A stretch of 64,000 nucleotides of DNA from Corythucha ciliata (taxonomy: Eukaryota > Arthropoda > Insecta > Hemiptera > Tingidae): positions 28,334,001-28,398,000 of the forward strand of contig CM075943.1 in the NCBI GenBank assembly GCA_038030265.1, written 5' to 3'. Below the pieces are notes generated by a model. The model had not been told where the DNA came from, did no database searches, and saw only the letters and a list, made by a program, of their open reading frames with translations. Shown piece after piece: positions 13,090-24,520 of this stretch. Made by a program: the position numbers and the translations under genes. The first letter of the stretch is position 1, and every line of letters begins with the position of its first letter.

Positions 13090-14480
13090 CCCAGAGTTCG
13101 AGCCCATAAAAAACAATTGAAAAATTGCAAATTCGCGGCCATTTAACCCAAACACTTACGCATTTTCAATGATACACATATTTAGCTCCCAATGATGTAG
13201 TTTTGCGGCTATTCGTCAAGCTTTCAGCACTCTCGGTGCCACAGGCGTCCGTGGCCACTAAAATTAAAAGACCCGACGCTTGCAATTTCGCCGAAGTTGA
13301 AACTTGTAATTTTTCTGATATTGGACAATTTTGCTGATATCAGGACACTTTTGCGGAAATGAGGACCTGAAAATTGTAAATTCATTGAGGTTAAGACCCA
13401 TAACCTACAATTGCGTTGATATTCATCCAGGAAAATTCAAATTTCGTGGGTATTCGTAAGAATTTTATAGCGCTTTAGGAAATGGGCAGCTTGAGTTTTC
13501 TTACCTTGAGACTTCGCGAATGTTGTCAGATATAACTTCCAATTTCGCGGAAATTTGCCTCTAAAATGTTGCAGTTTTGGGGTTGTTCGCCAGACTTCTG
13601 GCGCTGTCGCGGCCGGCTGGCCCCAGTTCCGTACATGCCCAGTAAAAAAAATCCGGAAAAATGCGATTTCGCGAAAATAAATACCAGATGCTTGCGAGTT
13701 TGCGAAAATGTATTACCTGAATTACCAGAAACTTATCAATTTCACGGATTTTTAGACCCCAAAACTTGCTATTTTCGCTGATTTCTCTGCAATTTCGTGG
13801 CTTTTGCCAGGTTCTGGGCATTGTAGGTGCCGGTTGTTCCCAGCGTGTTCTATTCCCTCACCAAAGAAAAGTAATGGGTAACATGTAATTTTGCCAATAA
13901 TAACACCATAAAACTGCAATTTTGAGGATATTATTAGACCCAAAACGTACAATTTCACCGAAATTCGCTCCGAGTGCTGTAATTTCGCGGCTAATAATCA
14001 AGCGCGCCAACTATCGACTGTGGAACTGTGGTCTTCGCTCAGCCACGTAAAACGGGTATAGGCCATTTTGCTGATGTTTACTTCAATTTTGCAAGTTGTT
14101 GAATGTAGCAATTTTGCGTTGAATCGGCTCCAATGTTGCCATTCAGCGGCTTTTTGACCATAAAATTTGTTCATTGACTGACTAGTCTGCTTATTCATTC
14201 AATTTCACGTTGGTATATTAACACTCAAAATCAAAACTATTGCTTATCAATTTCACTGTTTTCCCGCCTAAAATAGTAATTTCGCGACTGCTTAAGTGTT
14301 AAATCTCGCAAATACGCTGTTTCGCGGCTATTTAGCCCAATAATGGCTTTTTACGGATATCTAAGTATTTCATCTCGAAACGCGCAAGTTTGTGGTTATT
14401 TGTCCTTTGAATCTCTACTCTATTAAGGCTGTATTTATCCTCGAAATTGGCAGTTTCACAACATTTGAAGTTCCAAGCAG
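13090..14480 (-). repeat. degenerate array, family C (core AATTTCGCGG), with higher-order units
   Basis: Words such as GCAATTTCGCCG, AATTTCGTGGGTATTCG, CCAATTTCGCGGAAATTTG and TAATTTCGCGGCTAAT recur at roughly 30-60 bp intervals on a background of TAGACCCAAAACTT-like spacers. Longer blocks (GGCTATTCGTCAAGC..., GGTTGTTCGCCAGAC..., GGCTTTTGCCAGG...) recur at 13200, 13575 and 13800, which suggests a higher-order period of a few hundred bp. No supported gene. Confidence 0.65.
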
Positions 14481-14842
14481 ACACATTTGACCGCCATTCA
14501 TTGATTCCTTTTTCTGAGGTTTATGAAGAAACTTAAAATAGAGATTTTAAAGGACAAAATGTTCAGTTGTAACTTGGACAATTTGAAAGTACAAATTGAT
14601 GATATCCGAGTGTCTGACTGATGTATCTCGTCTTGTCCATCGGTTTTTTTTTGGTCCAAAAATCGACAATTTTGCTTCTGAAGTTGAGGAAGTCGATTTT
14701 CCTGCCATAAAACTTGAATTTTTTACATATGCATCTCAAAACCTTCGAACCTGGCTCCAGATGTTGACTAGCCGCGTCATAAGTGGTCATACATTTCATT
14801 CGAGATTTTAAATTATAAAGCCCTTGTCTTAGGACTTTTCAA
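14481..14842. other. no gene recognised
   Basis: Transition from decayed family C units to SINE-1 copy a. Nothing else seen. Confidence 0.5.
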
Positions 14843-15100
14843 GGGATTACTCCCCCCTCACCGCACCACCCTAGTCACGCCTGTGAATTCGAGGGAGTGG
14901 GGAGGCTGAAAATGAAGAATTAAACTTTATTGAAGCTAAATACTTACTATTTTTACTTGTTTTGAGTTCCGAGAAAAAATTGCTCTCAAGGTGCGGGATT
15001 CGAACTCACGACCTCCTAGTTTCGCGCCAGGCGCTCTACCACTGAGCTAGCCTGAGAGGCTCACGCTAAGAGCGAACCCCACCAGAGAGAAACCCCCTGC
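14843..15100 (-). mobile_element. SINE-1 copy a, tRNA-derived
   Basis: Same architecture as the copy near 32 kb. The tRNA-like head is at about 14993-15058 (A-box TAGCTCAGTGG, B-box GTTCGAATCCC, same CGCGAAA anticodon loop). The body contains TCGGAACTCAAAACAAGTAA and CCTCCCCACTCCC, and the copy ends in GGAGTAATCCC. The 45 bp upstream of the head is also similar. Divergence from the 32 kb copies is visible but moderate. Confidence 0.85.
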
Positions 15101-16011
15101 CTATAAGGCAAGAGTCGTCTAAAAACCAATTAATTAATTAATTGCTGGGACATATAAAAATATTAATACTATAAAGCCTTTATTGACAATTTTGAAGGCT
15201 CGTACATCGCAGTGGCAGTTACCGACAGCCGAAAAATTCGCAGCCTGTCCGCTGTTATCAGACAGCCACGCCATTTGAAGAGGTCGTCGAGAACTGCAAC
15301 AGTTCCGTCCAATCCTGACGGGATACACCGTGAGGTTTTGTTTATACCAGAAACGGACTATTCAGCTCCAAGCAACGAGCTGGGCGGGCCAGTTTTACAT
15401 TTTTACCTCCTGTTTTAAACCCCCCCCCCCTCCCTTACCACCACGCCTAGAATGGGAGCGCGGAAAAATCCGTTATTGTAACTCTGAGAGAGAAAAAAAG
15501 GACATTTTCCTGTGACATTCCAATAGGGGAGGAAAATAAATGATTTTTTCTAACCCCTCCCCCATCACCGCCACTTTTGACCATCTCGCTCTATGCTCAG
15601 AAAAGTTTGTACAAGATAAACATTCAGGGCAAACCGTGTCTGACTCTGAGTTTTGCACGCACGACTTCCGACACGCTGCCACGATCCTTTGCCCCCCACC
15701 ACCCACCCATTTCCCATCATACATTTATGATGGCAGTGGTAGGAGGGGAAGGCTTCCAAACTATATTTTTCATACTTTGACAGAATCTTAGAAAAAAAGT
15801 GAAAAAATCAAAGCCTGCTCTCAATAGTATTAGCATTACAAGTCACTTTTTAGCTTTTTTTTAGTCCTCCGAGCATCCTCTCCTCTGATGATGGGAAGTC
15901 GATTCCTCCTCTGTTGGCAAATGATCTTAAGAGGGATGAGGCCGGTGGTGGAGGGATGCTTTGTTGTGGTCACTTCAACGTGCGAGACGATTTATTCAAC
16001 GTGATAACACG

Positions 16012-16044
<33 letters not shown>

Positions 16045-17334
16045 GACAGGAATAGTGGGGAGGGGGATGGTTCCGCTTATACAAGTTCAATGAATTCAAA
16101 TCGATTGGTGAGTTTTTTTTCTTGCCTCCCTTGAGGGAAACAAGAGAGTTTAACGCGAAACACAATAATAAAAGGAGAGCGACTTTGCCCTTGCTATGAA
16201 CACGAGGACTGGACTATTAATCCTTTTAAAAAGCGTTTAAATTTCTGGAGAGCTACAAAGAGAGAGAGAGAGAGGAAGAGAGAGACGAATGGAAAACGAG
16301 ATAGAAATTTGTGAATGGACTTGTTGGATCGTATGGCGGCATTGGGGTAGGCAGACACAACTTTACTCGAAGTGAGAGAGAATGATAGAGAAAGAGAGAG
16401 AGTTGTGGAAAGAGACAAACACTACTACACAGATCTCCCCCCCTCCCACCCATACACTGTACAAATCCCGCAGTCGTCCTGCACTCACACAGACAGAAGT
16501 GGAAACAGAGCGACAACCTGTTGCACGCCGTCTGACGCATTAATCACGGAATGTCTGAGTGTGCTGGCGGGCGGGGGTCCTTTTAACCCTCCGCACCGTC
16601 AACCCACCCTTCATCACTACAAAACAATCCTAAAACTCCGGATCCCTCCCCCTTTTTTTATATGCTCCATATCACTTTGTGGGATTTTGATTTCAGTTTG
16701 AATCGCATTCATAGGATTTACCCTCGTATTGCGTGAGTTAAACCCCCCCTCGTCGTAGGCGAATGAAGTGGGACATTTCGTGCATCAATGACATTGATCT
16801 TTTTCGAAATTCCCCCGGTCGCGTCAACAGTCTGTTTTTTTGGTTAAATTAAAGGATTTATTTCAGTATTATGCGTCGTCTTCAAGGCTAAGATTATTTT
16901 TATGCAAAATACGTGAATCCAAACGAACTTGTTCTAACCTGTTTACAGGGTTTTCATCATTACGCCCATAATAAATATTTTAATTTATGTTGTCCCCTAT
17001 ACTAAAAATATGTCTAGACTCTAGACTTCTGTATAATATACGGGGAGGGGGATGTAATTACGACTGATTACGTACCTAACTAAATGTCACGGAAATTGCT
17101 GCAGCACCAGATCGGCCAAAATTGACAGTTTACTATTCTATGTATAATTAGTTTGAGATCACAGTAAAAGTCGTAGTTTCTCGAGATAACGACTAATTTC
17201 TGTGGAAGTAAATTTAATTTCTGAGGCTTTATTCCCCTCTTGGAGCCTACAGAGTTAGCGTCTTTAGCGAAATTTCCAAGACGAAGGAAGGCAAAATCCC
17301 TCTTTTCTGGCAAAATTGCTGAGCTACGTGTTTA
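15101..17334. other. no gene recognised
   Basis: Contains (TTAA)n near 15127-15141, a C10 tract at 15420, GA-rich tracts at 16258-16275 and 16372-16402, and the A31 tract. No supported gene. Confidence 0.6.
16012..16042 (+). repeat. poly(A) tract, 31 nt
   Basis: Uninterrupted A31 in otherwise mixed sequence. Confidence 0.95.
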
Positions 17335-17560
17335 TGGGAAGGGACGGGGATAATTGTCCATTTTTGGACTGCGAAATCGGGTTTGAAGCCTCAGTTGACC
17401 ATTTCAGGGTCGAAATGAGCGCCGTTCGAGATGCGAAATAATTTGTACTTAACACATTCCGTTGGAAATGAGCCAAAAGGTTTTCAACACGCCAGACTCA
17501 CGAAAGGTTTTTGAAACCGACAAAATCGAAAAATCCACAGAGCCAAATCCGACAGAGTGA
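17335..17560 (+). repeat. short degenerate family A-like tract
   Basis: GCGAAATCGGGTTTGAAGCC, GGTCGAAATGAGC and ACAAAATCGAAAAATCC resemble decayed family A units. Weak. Confidence 0.35.
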
Positions 17561-18001
17561 ATTTTTGAATGAGCAACCTACTACAGACACGTGTCTTCTT
17601 CTCGGGCCTGACTGAAACTCCTTGGAGTTTATTGTCTAGCCATACTATTTGTACGATCGGGAAGTGGCCCGCCACGTGCAATGTCTGTTAGCCCGTACTT
17701 CAAACTTCAACTCCCCGTCAGCCGCACCCACCGGCCAAAGTGGGCACGTCCCGGTTGAGATCGAGTGGCGGTGGGGAGCCATGCAGGTGCAAGTGCCATC
17801 CGCTACGGCTGCATCCGTACGGGGTGCATCCGCTTGGCTGCGGGGATTTACCCCGCACCATCAACCCGGTCGGACATTGAGGGACCAGCCGGGAAGTTGA
17901 CAGTGAACTGCGGAGCAGTCAGGTGTGTAGGGGATGTGCCAGGGAGGTTAGAGGGATATCAATGGGGTCAGATCAATCCAACTCGGCTAAGGCTACTATA
18001 T
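17561..18001. other. GC-richer segment before inverted repeat, no gene recognised
   Basis: Visibly GC-rich (17650-17990) with small internal repetitions (CTGCATCCGTACGGGGTGC). Two overlapping plus-strand frames of 83 and 101 codons show no motif I recognise. Confidence 0.5.
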
Positions 18002-18266
18002 AACCCGAGTACGGAAACACGCGATAACCGCCATATTTGGTCCCTCCGGTCGGTATCACTCGGGTCTTGATAAGTGTTTTCTATTCCACACGTCTCTTCA
18101 TTGTCTCTCTTCAGTTCTCAAAACTCATACCATCTGATTTCTTTTTTTTTTATAAACAGTTTCATTCTTCTTTTTTATTATTATTATTAAATGGAGTGAC
18201 TTCACAAGCTATAAAAAGGCGGAGGGACAAAATATGGCGGTTATCGCGTGTTTCCGTACCTGGGTT
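18002..18266. repeat. inverted repeat, 47-bp arms, ~170-bp interior
   Basis: Arm 18002-18048 (AACCCGAGTACGGAAACACG...) matches the reverse complement of 18220-18266 at 44 of 47 positions. The interior is unrelated T-rich DNA. The size fits a non-autonomous TIR element, but I see no clear target duplication. Confidence 0.85.
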
Positions 18267-18349
18267 CTAAAGGTTCTCTAACTCGGCATGGAAGGCCGAA
18301 TCAGAAAGTTGATGAGAGCGGGATATTAGTGTATGAGCAATCTACTGAA

Positions 18350-19985
18350 ATGGACTTTCGAGGTAGCCAAATCCGCGTTTCTTGTAGGTGCCAAACCCGT
18401 GCAATTGAATTTTTGAAAGTCATATGCGCAAAATCGTTTTTTTTAATTATCAAAACCCCGTGAAATTGGCACTTGATACAGCCGAATCCACTAAATTGTT
18501 TTGTTTTTTTAATCGGCTTGACCTGCTCAAAAATAATCAAACCCTAAGGGCCGTGTTCAGAAACTCACCTTTACAAAGCCTTAACTAAATGAGTTGAAAA
18601 AGGTGATGGTTTATAAAAATGTGTCATCTGTTTCGAAGCGCTTAAAGGAAACGTAAAGGTTAAGGTTGGTTTCTGAATACGGCCCTAAAAATTTATTTTT
18701 GAGATACAAACGTGAAAAATTAGTGCGTTATTAATTATCGTACCCGCGAAATTGGCTCTTGTAATAGCCAAATACCCGAAAATGGGGTTTCAAGGCAGCC
18801 AAACCTGTGAAATGGCGTTTTTACGAGCCAGACCCACGATATTGATAAGACATATAACATATGTCTTATTGCAATTTATAAAATATTGCTACGTAAGAGA
18901 CAAGCCCACGATTTCTCTTTGTAAGACACGCAAAATTGGGTTTTTTTGTACAATCGAGCGCCGCAAAATTGGTCGTTGCTCTCACTCAAAATCCAGGAAA
19001 TTTGGTTTTTAAAACAGAGAACAGACCCCGAAAAATTGCTTTCCGTAAGAGTCAAACCCGGGAAATTTCTTTTTTACTAGTCAAACCCGAGAAATTGGAG
19101 TCTGAAAGTGCTGGATCCACGAAGTATGTGGTTTTAAAGAGCCAAATCCGCGAAATTGGTTATGTGGATGAACAAACCCCGCGAAATTTATTTCTGAATG
19201 TTTCAACAGTGCTAAATTTTGTTTTTGATGTAACAAAACCCACGACATTGTTTTTCAGGAAGCCAGCTCTGCAAAATTGGTTTTGAATGAGCTAACTACG
19301 AGAAAATTGAGATTCACTTTTCCAAGAAGCCTGACCTACTAAATTGGCTTCCCGAGGAGGGAAAAGCCACGTTTTTTTAGTTTGTTTTTTTTTGGTGAGT
19401 CAATCCTGCTCTAAGCTTCTCGAAATTTGGTTTTTCGAAGAAGCCAGACGCGATATTGCGATCTTTACAATTCAGTCAACACCATGTTACGTATTGTTTA
19501 TTTATGGTGTGAAATCGGAGAAGTTGGCTTTTTTAGGGAGTGAACCCCGCAAAATTGGTTACTGATATGCTGAAAGGCTAAATCTGGTTTTCGAATGATG
19601 AGGATGAGGCACACCAGCGAATTTTTACGTGAAATTGGCGAATTGCGAATGTGAAATTGGTTCTTGAATTAGCCAAAACCGCAAAATTAGGTTAGTTTAT
19701 TTCGCATGTAACTAATTCGCGAAATTTTGACTTCGAAAGTGCTCAACTCGCAGAATCACTACTTGGAGAGACCCAAAACCGTGAAATTACTTCCGTTGGT
19801 TTCATACAACCGTATGAAATTCGTATGAAATTGTCTTTCGACGTGAGCGAAACCGGCAAGATTGGGTTCTGTGAAGGGGCGAAGCGGCGAAGATGATTTT
19901 TGTACGTCCCAAATTGGTGAAATTGGGGCTTGAAGGGGTTAAATCCACGAATGGCTTGGCCAAGACCATAAAAAAACACATTAAA
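18350..19985 (+). repeat. long degenerate ~30-bp tandem array, family A
   Basis: The best-preserved family A array. Consecutive units at 19050-19210 measure 29-32 bp. Each has a core CCGCGAAATTGG (variants CCCGGGAAATT, CCCACGAT), then a T-tract, then GAGCCAAACC. About 40-50 units, all in one orientation. The MITE at 18548-18685 is inserted in it. Many core variants are CG-to-TG or CG-to-CA changes. Confidence 0.85.
18548..18685. mobile_element. MITE-like element with 17-bp TIRs and TAA duplication
   Basis: Left TIR GGGCCGTGTTCAGAAAC (18548-18564) and right TIR 18669-18685 are reverse complements at 16 of 17 positions, with weaker pairing for another ~15 bp. TAA flanks both ends (18545-18547, 18686-18688). 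A three-base TWA-type duplication plus GGGCC ends is typical of PIF/Harbinger MITEs. With no transposase present the superfamily is inferred. It lies inside the family A array. Confidence 0.75.
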
Positions 19986-20171
19986 AAAACGTTAAAGGTG
20001 GTTTTGGGGTTTGAGAGGTGGTTTTCCGAAGATGTTTTAGCAAAAGTGACCCCGACTCCGAAAGGGGTGGGGCATGGTCCAATGATTGTGGCTGTGACCT
20101 TCTCTCTGAATCCGAGTTACACGTCAATAAGTGACGACTTATAGTAAAACGACGACAACGGGGTTTGTCCT

Positions 20172-20199
<28 letters not shown>
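20172..20199 (+). repeat. poly(A) tract, 28 nt
   Basis: Uninterrupted A28 about 190 bp downstream of the family A array. Confidence 0.95.
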
Positions 20200-20202
<3 letters not shown>

Positions 20203-21221
20203 AGGAGAATATACGAGGGCCGCGACGATCTTCCATTATAAAGCGTTGCTTTTGTGCGCGTTCCTCGAATACAACTTTTAACGCGTGAAAAAGGAAATTG
20301 GATCGTATAAATTCACCTTAAAATGACACTAATGAAATTTCACGAAACACCCGGTGAGAGTCTGTAGTGATGGGGGGGAGAGGGGGAGAGACAAGGAAAG
20401 ATTCGGTCTAGTACGAAAAGATTAATACGTTCCGCATGAAAACCACGGAGTCTTGAGCGATATAGTGTGTGAGCGGGGGTTGGTGGGAAAACGAGGGATT
20501 ACTAAAGGACTCACTCGTATGTTATAATTAAGAGGTTTTGCGCGAGCGGGGAATCGTAGGGGGAGCTAAATCGTTAGCGGATAGAGTGGTGGGGCGTAAC
20601 TACCGAGATATTTTGTACGGGCAGAAACAATCTTAAATTTAGTTGAAAATTGAAAATAACGGTTTTGTAAAATTGTAGCGTTCTCACAGTCTTCCTTTTA
20701 TAAGTGAAATCGAAACCTTAGAACAAAACCCTTTACAAGAAAAATAAAAGGGGGAGTCTAAATAACAACAGAAACCCTTTTTTTGTCTTTCTCTCATTCT
20801 TTTTCTTCTTCGTGATTGAGAACCTCTTACACGTACACCTATAGTGTACTTCCTCGAGTGCGCACTTAATACACCCCCCGAACCCTTTCGCACACTCCTA
20901 CATTGTGCAGTCTCAAAGATACGGGACCCACATCTTGATAGAATAACAAAAGCGTGATTTTCAAAGAACAACGAGAGAGATAAGGGTCGAACCGATATTT
21001 AATTACTCGCGGGTGCGCTTTTCGTTTTACCCTCCTCTCACCAACTGGTTTTGCGGTAGCCAGCTGATGGGGTTTCTCGCGGGAATATTCCTCACGTTCT
21101 TTTTTTTCCTGTTTCAAAATAGCGAAAAAAAAAAACCTTCTTATTGGGGGAATAAAATTCCTCGTGCGTTTTGCCCAGAGGAAGATGAATGAGCTTCCCA
21201 AAGAGTTTATCCTCCGACACT

Positions 21222-21222
21222 T

Positions 21223-21266
<44 letters not shown>
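21222..21266 (+). repeat. (CT)n microsatellite
   Basis: About 20 CT units with two TTT interruptions. It produces an artificial Arg-Glu repeat in the minus-strand frames. Confidence 0.95.
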
Positions 21267-21267
<1 letters not shown>

Positions 21268-22367
21268 AAAACCAGACATCACGGCCTTTAAAAAAGCCCC
21301 AGACATACACTTCTCTCATCTTCTTAGTAATTACTAGGTGCTCAAACGGCGCGGCGTGCTGTGGCTGTGGCTAGACTTCGAGTGGAAAGGAAAGGTTGGA
21401 TCGGTGGTGGGAGAGGAGTTAAATGCATTTTGTGCATTCTAACTAGCTTAAGGAGTTTTTTTTACTCGATAAAGAGAAAGAAGAAAACAGCGAAACGAGA
21501 GGACTTGAAACTGACAGCGTAACCCTTCGGGGGAGGGTAAAATTTCAAAGACGCCGGGAAAAGCTTTATACAAGAAAGGGTGTAAGAAATGGAGGGAAGA
21601 AAATTCATTCGCGGCCCCTTAATTAATTAATATCTTTTTTAAAAATAGTTCAGAGGATGAAATCGGATTTAGAAGACAAGTAGGATGAGGGGGGTGGAGG
21701 GCCGGAGAGAGTGAGAAAGAAATGAAGAGGTATCAGTTGTAACATTAAAGCTTTCTATATAAAACCCCCTCGCTTCAGACTCTAATTACCCTTTAATTCC
21801 GTTGCAGAAGAAATATTTAAAATAATCATCCCTTTTTAATTAATTATTTCCAGTCTTTTGAACTCTCTTGAGAAACACAACCATCAGTGGAGCGTGTCTC
21901 AGAAGAAGAAGAAGAAAAAAAATAAAATAAAAATTTTTCAATACACAGGAAATTATCAAGCATAAAACAATAAAGCCCTTTTTTCTGACCTGAAGGAAGT
22001 AAGGCGCATTAGGAGGGCAATCTTCTGAAGCGTCTTTTGAATATTAAAATCAATTTTCAATGGAGTATTTCATTTTTGTATATTGTTTAATTCACGATGG
22101 CAATTTGAGATGTCCCCCACTATTCCCCCTCCCCGAAATTGTAATGCCCTTTGTAATGGATTATTCTCTATGGCAAAGCATGTGTAAAAAAATATCAAAG
22201 TCAGTTTCACTCGAAGAGCTTTTACTCGGAAAGCTTTTAAGGGATGGGCGAAGAGGAGAGCAGGATGGTGGTGGGGGACTTTTGGATGATGAAAAGTCAA
22301 AATGAATTTATTATTGCTAACCTGATTGGGAGTGAATAATGAAATACGCGGAAAGATGGGAGGGGGA

Positions 22368-22430
22368 TAGCTCAGTTCGCTGAGCCATTAGTGTCCGCGG
22401 TTTTGAACATTCTAGCGGGAATCGAAAAAT
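22368..22430 (+). other. degenerate tRNA-like sequence
   Basis: GATAGCTCAGTTCGCTGAGC resembles a tRNA D-arm and A-box (GCTC/GAGC stem). The downstream part lacks a convincing anticodon arm and B-box. Possibly a decayed SINE head. Confidence 0.25.
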
Positions 22431-22551
22431 CTCTCTTTCTTTTTTTGCCGAATTTAAAGGTGGGGAAACAAAGTTATCTTTTAAAAAAAAGAGTGGGGCT
22501 GATTAATTAAAACCCACATTTCTCAGAATTAAGGAACACCTTTTAAACGTC

Positions 22552-22575
22552 TTTTTTTTTTTTTTTTTTTTTTTT
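22552..22575 (+). repeat. poly(T) tract, 24 nt
   Basis: Uninterrupted T24. Confidence 0.95.
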
Positions 22576-24464
22576 ATAAAAAACAGAAAAGAAGTCCTGG
22601 GGGTCTTTCGCTCATCTCCCCCTCTATAACAGTCATTAGCTCACGAAGAAAAAAAGAGGGGAAAAAGAATGAAGGAAACATCTTTTTTTACAAGTTAATT
22701 TAAGCCCTCGCCAACCCCCTTCTCGCTAAACTTTTGTCGGATTTTATTAGGCAGGAAATCGTTTCCTACTGGGTGAGTGGGGGGTGAAGAAGAAGAAGCA
22801 TCAGCGCCCCCCCCCCTATATCAGAGGAGTGCGATTCGTCAGCAATATGAGGTGGCCCTCCTCACCACCCCACCATCGCCACCCCCGCAGGGGGCAGTAT
22901 CAACAGGATTGAATGAACACGAAAACAATCGTGGGTTTCAACTAATTTAATTTTTACGATTTACTAAAATGAAAATAACGCAACAACCGAACCGTTGTGT
23001 AAGTTATTAAAAGTGAATTTTATTGCCGTAATAAAAAGTACGCGCGGGCCATCCCATGAAGTTCACCGGAGGAACATATGTGATTTGTCGGTTTTATGAC
23101 GATGGGTGAGGAGAAGGCCCGCGCGCAATGAGTTTTTATGGTTTAGAAGTGACGGTCTAAAGCCTACTGCACCGTCCTTCTCGTCTGAAATGTTTCGCAT
23201 GTGATTAGATTTGAGTATAGACGAAACAGTGATGTGATTGAAAGAGAGAGACAGATTGAGTGAGGGAGGGTGAGCCTACGAGGTTGTTTCTGATTTAATA
23301 GGGAAGGGAATACTCGCCAATTATTACCGAGATATGTGAAGATGGTGCATGGTGGGTTGGGAACGGAGTTGGCCTGTTAAGGTTTTTTACGATTTCTAAC
23401 GAAAATCGGTTTTATTGGTGGGGACCGTATACATCCTTCAATCTGATGCCTCGTTAGGTTCGTAATCCCGAATTTAAAACGGAGAGTAACATAATGTTTG
23501 GTGTGTAAGCGTGTGCGTCATGACTGGTCTCGTCTTCCCCCGGACCTCTGAATACACCCCCCCCCCCTAACATATTTACCATCAATGCCAATAATCATGC
23601 GTCTTGGGCTGCCCATCCACAATTCGTTTCAACCTCGTGGTGAGCCACTGCAGTGGGCTAAAGGTCTGGCGAGCAACGTGTAGCGCAACTGGGAGACCAT
23701 GCCACACATCTTCACCTGTTTAGGCCACATTTCCGAAAACAAAACTTCCCATAATTATCTTTGACGAGAAACACCGTGAACGGTTTCCCCACCCACCAGT
23801 CGATCGAGTGCTGCATCCCCACCCATTGTGGCTCAAGCTATCCTCGCTTCTTGATGCGTGGAATGCGGTTTTATGACAGTGGTGATGGGGTGTCTGTTTT
23901 CGCGATTATTGTGACCCTACAATCGCATAAAACCAAAAAAGCTTTAAACAAGGTGATTTGTCCACTTTTCTTCACTTGACGATTGTGGGATTTTCGTTCC
24001 ATCCGACCTGGAGAACAGAAACTGATGCAGGTGCTCTTCAGTGTATGTATAGGTATTCAATTCAGCTAACAATAATTCGAATTGCATAATTTGTGGCTTC
24101 TGGTTATAATCCATTTCTTTTGGGTTAGCCCAGTTGCTGCATTGTTGCAGTCATGAACATCGAGACTGTGTGAACCATGTCAAGGGCTCACCAGAGAGCG
24201 CGTTAAGCCATTCAAAGGGGCCGACCAAAACGGCACATCCGAAAATGGAAAAACGCTCAGGATTCCCCGTGTCGAGAAACTATCGGTTTCGTTCTATTTT
24301 AAATTTTACTTATTGTTGTCAAAACCCCTAAGGGGTCAAGTTAAGAGAATGCGATTTTTGAGGGCCAAAACGTCTTTTCATTGTCGTTTGGTTTTGGGCA
24401 ATATTTCTCGACTACAAGTTGAAGTCCACGTGCGCCGTTTTCAGTGAAAGTTTACCGCTGCAAG

Positions 24465-24520
24465 TCCTCGGCTAAAATCGAGAAAAAGCGGTAATTTGCC
24501 GCTAAAGTAGAGCGTTATCA
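24465..24520 (-). repeat. isolated family B units
   Basis: On the minus strand this reads ACCGCTTTTTCTCGATTTTA followed by GCCGAGG, matching one or two units of the array at 51-52 kb. Confidence 0.55.

Larger units (their letters stand above)
19986..24464. other. no gene recognised
   Basis: Holds homopolymers, (CT)n and a 10-bp GC-rich inverted pair CGCGCGGGCC/GGCCCGCGCG at 23041-23050 and 23116-23125. No conserved coding signal. Confidence 0.6.

Noticed and set aside
18936..19286. 116-codon frame with a decapeptide-like repetition
   Set aside because: The 30-bp array unit is a multiple of three, so open frames with 10-residue repetition arise automatically. Neighbouring units contain stops in the same frame.
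20866..21306. 146-codon minus-strand frame with an Arg-Glu run
   Set aside because: Translation of the (CT)n microsatellite. No recognisable domain.
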